A stretch of 64,000 nucleotides of DNA from Lycium barbarum. Its lineage: Eukaryota > Streptophyta > Magnoliopsida > Solanales > Solanaceae. The position numbers and the translations under genes were made by a program. The notes below the pieces were generated by a model. The model saw only the letters and a list, made by a program, of their open reading frames with translations. It was not told the origin of the DNA and did no database searches. The stretch covers positions 43,422,098 to 43,486,097 of the forward strand of contig NC_083345.1 of NCBI RefSeq assembly GCF_019175385.1. Reading direction: 5' to 3'. This document shows positions 12,506 through 24,251 of the stretch, piece by piece (within the stretch, counting starts at the first letter, position 1; the number at the start of each line of letters is the position of its first letter).

Positions 12506-13782
12506 GAGATCAGATAAAGCTAAGAGATGGGTATTTGTGTAATTTTCATTATATAATCCGGTCTGAATGCCATGCTTTAGGCATTAGCTGACAGCATAGA
12601 TTGATTTGTGTCTCTAATTAGGTTATGAGGTCCCTTATGTATTGCTTCTATGCTTATTGCATATCTTATCTGTGATTGTATGTTCTCATCACTCGTAAAT
12701 ACTCATTTAAAAGTGATAAGTGCTAAAGATTGAGTCTTTATTGCTTAGCTTGATTGCTTATTGTGTTGCATGTCATATTCATGCTTATTATAGTATCTCA
12801 TATGCATTTGAGGATACTTTTGAAAGGTCCTAGGGGAACTAATTTCTGACGGAGTGATGATGATATTTTGAGCCAGATTGTCTAAATGACAGGTAATGTG
12901 ATCCTAAGGGATGAGTATTGTGATTTAGAGCCTACGGGGCTAAGTATTAAGATAGGAAGCCTAAAATAGCTGAGACCCGATGTGATATGGGAGATCTAAG
13001 AATTTTGGGTTGGTATATGGACCTCGCGAGTCCCCCATGAGTCATGATTCGGTAATGTTCGAACATGTGTGTGCCGGTGATGGAAAGGTCTTGCATTGCA
13101 TTTCATACCATTGAATATCATGTGACTTCATTGATTACTTTGGTTGTGATTTGCTTGAGTTGTTGCCTGATTTACCTTAAATGCGTATTTGAAAACTTGA
13201 CGGAGTTGTGGATTAGAAGCTTTCTTCTAGGCTTATAACCTTATATTGTTGAGATTATTGTGATTAGAATTATTATGGACTAATAGCTGATAAGTGTGAA
13301 AGTAGCAATCGTAGGCCAACCCTCGTCTCTGTTTTCGTTAGGGTCGGTCGACCATGCTGCTGTGTACACGTAGTTTCCCGTACTCACGCTACACTTGTTG
13401 TACCTTTTGTGCAGATTCTATCCCTATCGCTAATGTGGATTGTGGCTTCATCGATCGTTAAGGAGCCTATCTTGGAAGATTCGGGGTGAGCTGCTAGCTT
13501 ATCCGGGGCATCGGATTCTTCTTGTTCTTCATTTACTTATTTATGTCTCCTTGTTTCTGACAGCGTATTAGCTATTATCTCAGACTTGTATCAGTTTCTT
13601 AGTGGTTGTACTTATTTCGCATTTTTATGATTATGAGATTTAGTTTCTGACACTTAAATGACGTTATTTATTTATTTATTTCCGCACAATATACTCTTTA
13701 AAATTGGCTTAATCGGTTGTGGATGGTTCGCCTACCGGGTGAAGGTAGGTGCCTTCACGACTTTGTAATTTGGATCGTGACA

Positions 13783-15545
13783 ATGTAGTACCTTATTCAG
13801 TGAAATTCATACTCCTAGAATCACATGTATCTGCACTTGTCGGAATCTTCAATACCTCTGGTGAATTTTTTCCAATTCATCATCTTTATGCACTTCTTTT
13901 GTTATTACATCAACTATATTTTCATTATGCACCTGTTCAGGAGCCTTATCCCTAGTTGCCAATTTTTCCCCTTCATCTCCACCTTCTTTCTGTTCAGCAC
14001 TCAACTTCTCATTGTTTTTAGTAACTACAATCTGCTTTTCTATCATGTCCATTGTATTATCATTACTAACATATGTTTCTTCATCTGTATTAGCCTTTTC
14101 CACCTTGGATATCTCCTGCTCTTCATTAGATTGAGCCTGACATTACACATCCTTCACTCTTTTGTTGTTTATTGCTCATCAAAAGATTGATCTTGAACCA
14201 CCACTACTTCTTGTACTGATTCATTATCCTTGCATGTGTGTTCAGTGTTATTTTGTTTGCTTGTCAACTCCCCTCCTACTTGCTTAGGTGATTTTTGATT
14301 TCCAAAGGAAGCCTCCACCCATGGTTTACATCCCATTGATTTTGTTACTTCATGTTCATCCTCCTTGACACCCAATGTTGCAAAAGAATTGTTGGTTTGC
14401 ACATTATCATCCTTGCTATTCTTTTAGGAGATTTAGCACTGTCGTCCACCTTTTCACTTCGCTTTCGTTTCATGTTTGGTGGATTAAATACTTTACCATC
14501 CCTTGTCGCATTCCATCCATTATAATTCATACTATATGTTCGGAATCCTTCACTTCTGATTGATCCTTATCTTGTGCAAACTTTTCTTGTTGCTGATTAA
14601 TTAACACTCTTATCACTTGCAAGAGTCTTCATTGGTTCCTCTTTTGAACGCCCTTCAGTCTTTTCATTATTTCCTCCTTGATTGGTTTCAATTCAGGATG
14701 CAGAACAAAACATTCACTCTCCTTGTGTCCCTAAAGTCTGCATGATTTACAGTACTTAGGCATATAGTCATATCTGATATTGACCCATGATAAAAAATAA
14801 AAAACCTCTCCAATACTGGTTCTTTTGATTCCAACAATATTGATTCTCTTTGGGAATTTTCGTAACAGGCCTACTTCAATCTTCACTTTTGCACAGCTTG
14901 GTCGCGATTGATTCTTTGTATCCATATCCACATGAAGTGGCTTTCCAACCTCCTTCATCATCATAAACAATGATTCTTTTACGAAACATTTAGGCGATAG
15001 AATGGGAAAGAAATCCATACAAGGGCAGTGGATGTTTCCACCTCCGGATTGAACCATGACTCCCAAATCAATGGTCTCATCTTATAATAAACATCATTGG
15101 CTTTGAGATAATAGGCAGGTTTCAACATCACATGAACACAGTCCTCCAAAGTCAACAATCTTATTAAAACATGCCTATATATCACGTAAAAAAACTATCT
15201 TGCACTCCGACTTGATTTCGCACTGTAGAGGAATAATTCTACATAGTTCTTCTAGTTTTAGCCAGCCATATGAAAATTTTCCGATGTCAGCCTATTGAAG
15301 ATTCTCCTGCATGATCATATTGTTCACTTCATCTTCATCTCAAACTACTGTTGATTCTCCATGCACGTATGTTAGTTCTTTGATAGGAATAGGGTTTTGT
15401 GGGGTTGTTTTCGTTTATGGCTTAAGTGTGTTGAGGTATGATTGCTTTATTGGTGGTGGTTCACCTCCTGGAAGAGGTGGCCAGCCAGTGTTGCCCTTCG
15501 TCATGGCTAAACCTTGCCGCCAGCGAGCTTAGGGTTAGGGTTTGG
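13783..15545 (-). pseudogene. LINE (non-LTR retrotransposon) ORF1 remnant with zinc knuckle
   Basis: The minus-strand translation, scattered over several frames, matches the ORF1/DUF4283-type nucleic-acid-binding protein of plant L1-like LINEs. Motifs in order: PLHVDMDTKNQSRPSCAKVK near 14870-14940; LRKFPKRINIVGIKRTSIGE near 14810-14870; then YMPKYCKSCRL, whose CCHC knuckle (C-x2-C-x4-H-x4-C) continues after a stop codon at 14731-14733. Downstream comes a lysine- and glutamate-rich tail. A possible N-terminus (MTKGNTGWPPLPGGEPPP) lies near 15445-15503, with a stop soon after. ORF2 with reverse transcriptase is absent because a gypsy LTR ends at 13782. Several stops and frameshifts make it a dead copy. 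Confidence 0.8.
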
Positions 15546-16091
15546 TATATTTTAGAGTTTTGGTAGGCTAGAGAGCGTTTCTAAAGAATCCTAAACCTCT
15601 TTGCACAATTTAGGGAATTAACTCGCACAAAATAAGTAATTTTTTTTATTAATCTACTGTCATTATTGTTATATTTGTGATCTTCTTAATAAATCAACTA
15701 GTATTAAGCACGGCAAGAAATAAGACATTCTATTGCAACTAAAATCACCATAAAAAGTGACAACTACTTTTCACTTTATGCACACTAGTAATCTTAATTT
15801 TGATAATTTTGGTTAAATAACAAGACACAAGAGCCTTGAAATTTGTGATATTTCCTTGGCCGGACTTGGACATGAAATTCAATCACAACTAAGAGTATGA
15901 CATCATATAGTTTGTCGAATCATTTTGATAATTTGTGGCTAATAATACATCTATCCTATCCTTTGTATAATAGAGCAGAGAGATGAACCCATCTTATAAT
16001 TAATGTGTCGACCTTTTTGAGATATCAGAAGTGGCCAAGCATTTTTCTTTTCTCCTCCATTTGAAGACTTTGAGGGCTCTTACATTTTTCA
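15546..16091 (+). other. Intergenic DNA upstream of the SDR pseudogene
   Basis: AT-rich DNA with no coding frame and no recognised repeat. It holds the likely former LINE 5' end on its left and the former promoter and 5' untranslated region of the SDR gene on its right (about 15980-16091, pyrimidine-rich TTTTTCTTTTCTCCTCC near 16040). No convincing TATA box was picked out. Confidence 0.4.
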
Positions 16092-17243
16092 ATGGCTGCA
16101 AATTTTGCAAGAAGGTAATACATTCCTTGATAAAATGTTTAAGATAAACTGATTTTGTTGTTTCAACTTGCTTTAAATATGAAATCGTGAGCGGCAGGGA
16201 AAATAAGGAGTTCTAACATGTTCTAATCACTCTGTCATGTAACCTTTGTCGTCCGTAGTAATTTTGGTGCAGTTTGTGCATCAATAGTCTATAAGTTTTT
16301 TATACCATCAAGCTAAGTCAACTGTTTGGTATGATAATCTGAAAAATAAAATAATTATTTTTTATTGCACTCGGTTAGTTAAATTGCACTAATCGTATAA
16401 AAAAATTCACACCGTTATGGTATAACTTAAATACTTTTGGAAAGTGAAAAATGAGAATTTGGTCTGGCGTATTACATGGAAATTACAAACTTCTCTGTGG
16501 TTTGTTATTGGTTTAATTTCTTGGAGCAGATCAATCAGGAATAGTAAAGGATTTCTTGCCAAAGAGCCAAATATACTTATGTTTTGACGGACATTCCCGT
16601 CTAAATTTGTCGAAAGTCAACAATTTTAGACGGCGTTCAAACCAACTTCTCTTAAAGAGTATTAGTTAGTACTAATGGATGCATCCAAACAAATTGAATG
16701 TTGCTTTCTTATTCCTATCTCTTTGTTAAAGGTGCCTTTCTAGTATGTAATACGTACACAATGACGAATGATACATATCACTATATCAGTGCAATTTAAT
16801 TGGATATACTAGTTTTTTATTTATTTTTCGAGTTATTTGATTGCTAGGCATAGTTGATATAAATATTAAAGGCAACACACAATATTGACTATTTTAGGCT
16901 AGAAGGTAAAGTTGCAATTATAACCGGTGCTGCTAGTGGCATTGGTGAAGCTGCTGCAAGACTTTTCTGAAAACATGGAGCTAAAGTGGTGATCGCAAAT
17001 ATTCAAGATGATTTGGCACTAAAAGTTTGCAAATACTTGGATCCGTCATCAACCACAGTTGTGCATTGTGACGTTACAAAAGAAGAAGACTTGGAAAATG
17101 CAGTGAACACGACAGTTTCCAAGTATGGGAAGCTAGACATCATGTACAACAATGCTGGTATTGCTGGAGAAGTAAAATCCAACATTCTTGACAAAGAAAA
17201 ATATGAATTCGAAAAAGTCATTAGTATTAACCTCGTAGGTACG
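16092..17243 (+). pseudogene. Short-chain dehydrogenase/reductase (SDR) pseudogene, exons 1 and 2, truncated
   Basis: Exon 1 (16092-16114) encodes MAANFAR and part of an Arg codon. A GT-AG intron of 783 bp follows (16115-16897), and exon 2 (from 16898) restores the Arg codon and reads LEGKVAIITGAASGIGEAAA. The TGxxxGIG nucleotide-binding motif, the DVTKEEDLENA stretch and the NNAG motif (near 17148-17160) place it among the plant classical SDRs of the SDR110C type, which includes secoisolariciresinol-, xanthoxin- and momilactone-synthase-like NAD(P)-dependent enzymes. Two defects are visible: an in-frame TGA at 16968-16970 just after RLF, and loss of similarity after ISINLVGT at 17243. The catalytic Ser and YxxxK half and the C-terminal substrate region are therefore missing. 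The substrate cannot be deduced. Upstream of the truncation the frame is otherwise intact, which suggests recent inactivation. Confidence 0.85.
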
Positions 17244-18057
17244 GAAAATTGCATTTTTTATTCCTACGTTATTGATAAATTCTCATTTTGATCCTTGTGA
17301 TATTTCACTTTAAGATATTTAATTTCGAATTAACTAAAAACTTGTTTTAGTCCCTTCTTAATATTAAGAAATATGTTATATTTTAGAACTATATTACTTT
17401 GATACAAGAAGTACAAGTTAAACCTAATAAATGGGTAATTGAACAATTCATCATTTAATAATTCATACAATTTGTGAAGGTTATAAGCAAAGGAGCATAA
17501 GACCACTAGTTGAAGGATGAAAGTGCTTAACCGGACATCATAAGGATCAGAATCAAAACTCATTATTTTTTTCTTTCAATAAATCCATCCAGTCAGGTTC
17601 TCACCTACCGTAGTGATTTGGCCTAGACCTCTATCATGTATATTATTGACAAAAATTACAAAGAGGGGGACATAAAACCTTAACCTTCGATTAGTGTACA
17701 AAAATACTACAAGGGACTTACCCTTAATCCGATAACCTCACAGAAAAGGTACCATGACAATATAAGGATTCTACTGAAACAAAAACTTTACTTGATCAAT
17801 GCCCTCAACCTATTCGGTTTTTTTTTTTTTTTTTTTTTTGTGGGGTTTGATCCTGAAGTTTAGTAAGAAAAGTCATGACTGAGTCTTGGTTGCAGGAGTA
17901 GGTAAGTTAGTATCGATCCGGTGAAGAAAAGAGAATTCAGTTGATAGAGACGCTGAAAGGCGTCAAGAGTATCTATGATCATAATTACGATCATCAAATT
18001 ACTAAATGAAACCTTAATTCCAACATCGGCAACTACTCCTAGAAGATGAAAGTAGTG
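17244..18057. other. AT-rich intergenic DNA with a poly-T run
   Basis: No gene or recognised element. A run of about 20 T residues at 17820-17839 could mark the tail of a minus-strand retroposon, but no SINE or LINE body is recognisable next to it. Confidence 0.4.
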
Positions 18058-18721
18058 TTTTAAAAGGCAGTCTCTGGACTCGCCCCGGGTCTCGCCTTGG
18101 GGCGGGGCAATGGTAAAATGCCCCGAGGCTCATGTACGGGGCTTAGCTCTTGTGAGGCTTACGTCCTAAACGCCCGACTGTACGCCCTAAACACGCCTAA
18201 CGCCCAACACTCGGGGCTCGCCTAACGGTTCTTACACAAATTATATGTTAAATTCCTTAATTAAAATCGTTGAGCCTCATAATTCTTTAACAAATGAATG
18301 ATACTTAATAGTTTTCATCTATAGAAATAAGAAGATTGGTTTAACTCAAATAACAAGTCATAGTATTGCATATTTACTATTTGAGAACATCGTGAGGGTA
18401 AATATCACTTAATATTTCTTTTAAAAATACATAGTTGATGCTGAATGGTACATTTTCACTTGTCATTGGTCTTTTGTCCTATGTATCAAAATTATCATAT
18501 TTTATTATTTCGATATTTGAAAGTAATTTTATTTTTATTCATGAAGGAGTTACGTTTTAACTATAATACTGATAAAGTTTATTGATTATTTGATTATAGG
18601 GAGATAAAATGAATATATGATAGTAATATTGTTTTCAGAAATTTTGATTTTTTCATTGTTTGAAAGTTAAAATGTTAGAGTTGATTTACATTTCAAAATA
18701 ACTTTTATTTCATTGTATTGT

Positions 18722-18768
<47 letters not shown>

Positions 18769-18910
18769 TTCATTTATTTACAAATTTTTAATGTAAATTA
18801 ACCTATTTAAAAATATTTGTTGTAATTATATTATTTTAATAAAATATTAAAAATTAAATACCCATGACGCATACATAAAACGCCCCGCCTTACGCCCCCA
18901 CCTTTTAAAA
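18058..18910 (+). mobile_element. GC-ended inverted-repeat element, copy 1
   Basis: The ends are TTTTAAAAGGC (18058) and CCTTTTAAAA (18910), an inverted repeat. Subterminal DNA is unusually GC-rich, with repeated GGGGC, GCGTTA/TAACGC and CGCCC words, while the centre is AT-rich. The same element occurs in reverse orientation at 25025-25919, where a CAATG duplication flanks it; here the flanks (TAGTG and CATTG) match imperfectly. It has no coding capacity. It looks like a small non-autonomous DNA transposon widespread in dicots, but I cannot assign a superfamily. A (TA)n(GA)n microsatellite lies inside. Confidence 0.6.
18722..18767. repeat. Compound microsatellite (TA)n(GA)n
   Basis: About 12 TA units followed directly by about 10 AG units, inside the GC-ended element. 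A very similar compound microsatellite occurs at 45407-45462 in the chromovirus. Confidence 0.95.
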
Positions 18911-19156
18911 CATTGGATGGAAGTACTAATAAATTAATTTAGACGTCAAATCAAGCAAAATATCATTATGCATCATTTACACCTGTAAATATCTCCTAGG
19001 ACTTAGTGTAGAAAAGAGAGTAAAATGACACGATTTACACCATTCACACCAATTGAAAGCCGAGAATCCCATGCCTGCAGAGTTCGGAACCAAAATAACC
19101 CCAAAAAAAAAGGTATGAATCAAAATATTCCAGAAAAAAAAATGGGTACAAAAGTA

Positions 19157-19303
19157 CCTTTAACGCATGATTTTCATGCGTTAAAGGACTTAACGCGGAC
19201 GGAGCTGTTAAGTCCTTTAACGCATGAAAATCATGCGTTAAAGGTGTCCTGTTTTTTGGCAAATTTCTCTCACTTTTAACGCATGATTTTCATGCGTTAA
19301 AGG
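19157..19303. repeat. Hairpin cluster in left MULE arm
   Basis: Three palindromes with 14-bp arms CCTTTAACGCATGA and a 3-base loop: 19157-19187, 19214-19244 and about 19272-19303. The first two are themselves arranged as an 88-bp larger palindrome around GACTTAACGCGGACGGAG. The mirrored cluster is at 21188-21325 in the right arm. Confidence 0.9.
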
Positions 19304-20014
19304 TCTCCCTTTTTTAAAAAAAAAAAAATCTTTCTTTCTTTTCTTTCTTTCTTTCTTCCTTTCTTTCACACTTTTTTACATACTTTAGACATAGATTAAT
19401 CATGCTTCGAGACTCCAAAATTTGAATATTTTATATAGAACCCTATTTATTTTGTGCGATTAATAAGGTAGGCTCAACACATCAAGGATGCACAAAACTT
19501 CGGATTGTCGTTTTAGTGGTTGAAAAGTGCTCGAAGTCCATTTTTGTTTGAAGACTTGTTGTCATTAGTTTTAAGTTATTTATGTTTTAGGGTTACACAT
19601 TATTTTTATATTAATGCGTAACTTTATTTTTAGTAATTATAACTTTATTTTTATAATCAATTAACAAAATATCAATTCATGATCAATTATTTATGTGTAA
19701 TTTTTTATTTGTTTTGCGTTATACCCTTCAACCCCAACTAGTTGGAGTCTGCAACTTAAATAACCCAAAAAGTGGATTTGGGTACCAAAATAACCCATTA
19801 AAAAACCTTTTGCGCACTAATTTATTTGTAAGTTGGTGAAATTTTAAATGGTCATAAATTTGTGCTCGGATGTCCATTTGATGCGATTTTTTTTTATTTT
19901 GGGTATTTTTTCCAGATCAATGTCAATTTCAAGGTTCCAAATTCAATTTAAGAAAACAAGTTAGATAGCATTATTGAACATACAAAATAATAAAAAGTGT
20001 CTACATTGTTACTT

Positions 20015-20125
20015 TAACCAACTTGGCATGGTGGTAAAGCCTTTGGCTTTTGACTTTTTTTAATCTCATCCACCATGGATCAAACCTCAGCGGGAGCGTT
20101 GAGAAGATATTATTAGTAAAAAAAA
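20015..20125 (+). repeat. tRNA-like (SINE-like) sequence inside the MULE
   Basis: CTTGGCATGGTGGTAAAGCC (near 20030) resembles a Pol III A box, and GGATCAAACCTC (near 20078) fits the B-box consensus GWTCRANNC, at plausible tRNA-like spacing. An A-rich stretch follows near 20116. It interrupts the otherwise unpaired centre of the foldback element. No target duplication was established. Confidence 0.45.
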
Positions 20126-21187
20126 TGAACTAATTTATTTAACGATTGACATGGGATAAACAAGTAAATAACATGGGAAAAACAATTTCAGAAATAAATA
20201 TATTAACAATGACATAATTAACAAATATTAACAATTCCATAATTAACAAATAATTAACGGAGATCCATGGAGGTGTCGTATTTGTAAATACTAAATTATT
20301 CATTATTCTTGAAATTAACTAAAAAAAATCTCTAATTAGAACTTACTTAACTAGGATAAGTTATGAAGGATTTAATTAGTTATTTTGAATAATCCATGAT
20401 ATTGTATTGTCGATTATAATTTACTTAATTCATCTAGTTAAAGTAATAACGAACAAAATTTTATATTAACTAACTAATCCTTCATCAAAAAATTATGGTA
20501 ACTAACTAATCCTTTTCGGAAATTCTGTTAATGATGTTCAATCTAAAACTAAGGATTTAGCTTATCGTTTGTTATTCAGGATTTAGTTTATCGTTCGTTA
20601 TTCGGGATTTCGTTTATTATTCGTTATTCAGGATTTAACTTATTGTTCGTTATTCGTTAATGGATTATTTTGGTACCCAAACCCACTTTTGAAGTTATTT
20701 AAGTTGCGGACTCCAATTAGTTGGGTGTTGAAGGGGATAACGCAAAAAAAAAAAATACACAGAAATAATTGATTGTGAATTAATATTTGTTAATTGGTTA
20801 TGGATTATTAATTTGTTAATTTTTTATTTATTGTTAATTTATTTATTTTTGAAATTGTCAAAATAAAGTTACGCATTTATATAAAAATAATGTATAACCC
20901 TAAAACATAAATAACTTAAAGCTAATGACAACAAGTCTTCAAACAAAAATGGACTTCGAGCACTTTTCAATCACTAAAACGACAATCCGAAGTTTTGTGT
21001 ATCCTTGATGTGTTGAGCCTACCTTATTAATCGCACAAAAATAAATAGGGTTCTATATAAAATATTCAAGTTTTGGAGTCTCGAAGCATGATTAATCTAT
21101 GTCTAAAGTATGTAAAAAAAGTGTGAAAGAAAGGAAGAAAGAAAGAAAGAAAGAAAAGAAAGAAATATTTTTTTTTTTAAAGGGAGA

Positions 21188-21325
21188 CCTTTAACGCATG
21201 AAAATCATGCGTTAAAGGTGAGAGAAATTTGCCAAAAAAAAAAATGGACACCTTTAACGCATGATTTTCATGCGTTAACGGACTTAACGGCTCCGTCCGC
21301 GTTAAGTCCTTTAACGCATGAAAAG
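21188..21325. repeat. Hairpin cluster in right MULE arm
   Basis: Mirror image of the left cluster, with two full hairpins (about 21188-21220 and 21251-21281). The third (about 21309-21325) has lost one arm: AACGCATGA is followed directly by AAAGGTACTTTTG. Confidence 0.88.
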
Positions 21326-21937
21326 GTACTTTTGTACCCATTTTTTTTTCTGGGGTATTTTGGTTCATATCTTTTTTTTTGGGGTTATTTTGGTTCCGGA
21401 CTCATGCCTGCAAGACAAAAAAGAGGCAATATAACAGTCGTCAGGTTCGCAAACAAGTTATACTAAAATTATAATTTGAAAATTAAAACGGGGAAATTAA
21501 ATAATAAAAGGTTTATTTAGTGAATATAATTTTTTTTAATTTCTATTTAGTTAATATACTTTTTTCTGATAAGGGAGATAGTTCATCAGCAGTGAAGAGC
21601 ATTGGGAGTCCCACTAGCAACTTGTTTCTAATCTTAACATAACATAGTACATTCTTTGGTTGGTGTTTCAAGAAGAATTAATCTTGGTATAAAATCCAGC
21701 ATAGCTAATATAATGTTTGGTTAGCTTTTTCCTCTTCTTAAACCACATAAGTTAATGAAGAAATCTATTAATTACTTTACACGGGATAGAATGCGGATGA
21801 AGTATACGTATATTAATAATACTTGGATTAAAACATTAAAATGACAATCCTAACCCTCATAATATTGAACAACCTTTTTTTGGCTAAAAAGTAGACAAAA
21901 CTTTAAATTATACCCTATATACTAATTTGTAATACAA

Positions 21938-23500
21938 TCTATATTATTTTAAAAGCATGAATATAAATGTTGATTGATCAAAATATCCTTCAAATATTGA
22001 ACTTATACCCTTACTATTACTATTAATATTTAATTACTAATAATCCTAATTCTATTAAACTCTCAATCATCGGCCGTTACTAAACTCATTACCCCAATTC
22101 TATTTCAACTAACCCACCTTAATTATAACAGACTTACTCATAAAAATAGGACAGGGCCTTACGTCTAATTAATCCTAATCTTGTTGGAATTACAAGACCA
22201 CGTCGACTAAAATAATAAAGGGATAAGTATTCGTTGATTGTGAGATCAGATGACTTGAATCCATGAATTAATGTTAGATTTTCATATAAATGGATGATAA
22301 ATTATGGAGAGCTCACAAAGAGGTAAGGAATTTATTTTTTATTCTTAAAGAATCTGTTAAATAAATATTTCTAAAACTAATTAATTAAAAGAGTTTAGGG
22401 TTGAAAGGGGCAACTTAATTAGTCAAACTTAATTTCTATTTTATTAATAGAAAATAAGTTGAAAAACTGCTACAAGAAAAATAAAATTAGGGAGGCAAGC
22501 ATAATATCATAAACCATAAGAGAAGTTTGTATTATGCAGCAAAATCTAAATACTACTTTTGCACTAAAATACGGAAAAATAAACGATAAAGGGTCTTTAG
22601 GTACATGCCTAAAATTCCAAACACCGTTAATGCTAAATAATGAATAAAACCAAAATTTAAGATTTTATTGTAATGAGTCGATCCTGATAGAGAGATCGTA
22701 TTTTGTAGAAGCACCTGAAAACGAGCGGGAAAGAACATTTACAGAGCAAAAACCTTATAGAGATTATATCATTTTTTTGTAGATTACTTATAGCGATTTC
22801 ATTTATTGTTTATCGTTTATTAAACCAATAGTTAGTTTCAGTAAGAAAACCATATATTAACGGAGATCCTGCTATAAGACTGAAATCTTGATGTTATAAT
22901 GCGGGGTTACGTGCAAGGCACGTGACATAAAATTTTGGTGGGTCACCATATTTGAATTTGTTGCCAATTCAAAGTATGGTAAGACTTCTATCACAAAGAC
23001 ATAAATGCTCTTCCATTAACTAATAACTCCTACTATTGGATTATTTTAGCCCTAATATATTTTTTGATAAGTAAAAACTTAAAGGATGTACACCAAAAAC
23101 AATAATTTAATGAGAAATATTAAGTGGACACGATCAACTAATATTTTTTTTACCTCATAAAATAAATAATATGTAATTTTAATGGGAATTATCTAATCTT
23201 AATTAACCTCTAGATGGTGGTTGTCACGGCCCATGTGTCGGCTTTATGGTCACTTAATCGCTAAATATTGAATTCTCTTAGTCGTAACATGTTTTCTATA
23301 TTGGGAAAAAGAAGAAAAAGATAAATACCGGGAACATCAATTTCAAAGAAGTGTTAATGTAGATACAATCGTATGCTATAGTAATATTTTAGTAACTCAT
23401 AAAATAAATATATTTAATTATAAATAATATTATCTTATATGTTTAACTAACATTGAGATCGACTGAGAATAACGTGCAACTGCATGTTTATAGAGACTAG
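21938..23500 (+). mobile_element. Non-autonomous Helitron
   Basis: The 5' end TCTATATTATTTTAAAAGCA (21938) is preceded by A. The 3' end has a hairpin-forming AACGTGCAACTGCATGTT (23471-23488), followed 12 bases later by CTAG (23497-23500) and then T. A-TC...CTRR-T with a subterminal hairpin and no target duplication is the Helitron signature. Both ends match the minus-strand Helitron at 57924-59064 closely, including the 5' block AAAATAT(C/T)CTTCAAATATT. There is no coding content. A second hairpin, ACGTGCAAGGCACGT near 22910, may be the relic of an older end. Confidence 0.7.
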
Positions 23501-24129
23501 TACTATATTAAAAGCACGAAGGGCCTTAGAAATATTGATTGGACTTTTTGCCCTTCATTAAAAGACTCCACAATAGACAAAATTGTCATTTACTATTTGT
23601 CTAATATTTTTAGGACTTTATAAAATCAACTAAATTTTGTGTATTAAAATTTTCCTTATTTGAATTATGTAACATAACAATTTTGTAGAAGAAAAAATAG
23701 AAATTTTCGTCTAAAAGAACTCACATCAAATTTAGGAGTCTTTATTATTTGTTACATTAGGAAAACTCCATGAAAAAAGATCTCATGTTGGATTTTAGGT
23801 AATAAGGCACGAAGGCCCTTAAACATATAGGAATAAATATTTACGTAATTAATTCCCTAAATTCTTGGAACTGTTCCCATACAGATCTCTGAGTCCTTTT
23901 TCTCCCCCACTTTCAATTGTTTTTAGATTTAGGAGTCCTTTCCTTTGCCTAAACCTAAACAAGATAAATGAGAGAATGCTTGAAGCCAAACATGTTTATC
24001 AAATAGCTGCTGCTTGATTATATAGCTTTCTTTTTCCCCTGTCTAACTGAAATTTGGACGGGGCATCTGGACATAGTATTAGTACCTTAGCTTCCCTTTG
24101 ATGTCTCTATTATTAATGAATAGCTTCTG

Positions 24130-24217
24130 TATATAAGTTTATCTGACATGCTCACAGTTCTTCTTCAATTCAGAAGTTTTTTGTTTTACATTGCAACCAA
24201 AAAATGCGGAGACAAAA
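24130..24217 (+). promoter_or_regulatory. Promoter-like segment with first-exon-like ATG
   Basis: TATATAAG at 24130-24137 is followed about 70 bp later by an ATG (24204) reading MRRQ and then AAAAGTAAGT, a strong plant 5' splice-site match. The interval is pyrimidine-rich with a CTTCTTCAATTC leader. This looks like the promoter, leader and tiny first exon of a gene, perhaps carried as a fragment in the Helitron-like region. The gene itself is not recognised and no coding exons follow before the tandem array. Confidence 0.35.
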
Positions 24218-24251
24218 GTAAGTAAAGTCGATATTTTTGGTTTTCTTTTTT

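Larger units (their letters stand above)
7278..13782 (+). mobile_element. 3' LTR of a truncated Ty3/gypsy element, split by a solo LTR
   Basis: It begins TGTAACGACCTAGTCGGTCA, right after the pol remnant, and ends ...TTGGATCGTGACA at 13782. The end region (CGCCTACCGGGTGAAGGTAGGTGCC) parallels the end of the chromovirus LTR at 43600-43664. Removing the 3201-bp solo LTR at 8726-11926 plus its 5-bp duplication leaves about 3.3 kb. It also contains a TS-type SINE (12370-12505). No matching 5' LTR is in the window, so this is a left-truncated element. It abuts LINE ORF1 sequence at 13783, suggesting the element once inserted into that LINE. There are no genes inside; the short open frames lack any domain. 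Confidence 0.75.
19080..21403. mobile_element. Foldback Mutator-like element (MULE), non-autonomous, TSD ATGCCTGCA
   Basis: A 9-bp direct duplication ATGCCTGCA flanks it (19071-19079, 21404-21412). The termini are inverted: GAGTTCGGAACCAAAATAAC on the left and its complement with one change (GAGTCCGGAACC) on the right. The inverted arms are very long, about 19080-19800 against 20660-21403, leaving a ~0.85 kb AT-rich centre. Nine-bp duplications with long inverted ends are diagnostic of MULEs. Each arm contains several hairpins built on TTAACGCATGA/TCATGCGTTAA, plus a CTTT/AAAG-rich microsatellite (19327-19370 and 21125-21168). There is no transposase; open frames here only translate the hairpins (repeated peptide PLTHDFHALK). 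Length 2324 bp. Confidence 0.88.

Noticed and set aside
19025..19279. 84-codon open frame with repeated PLTHDFHALK-type peptide (and its mirror at 21177-21466)
   Set aside because: It is the translation of the DNA hairpins of the foldback MULE on either strand; the repeats follow the palindromes, not codon structure.
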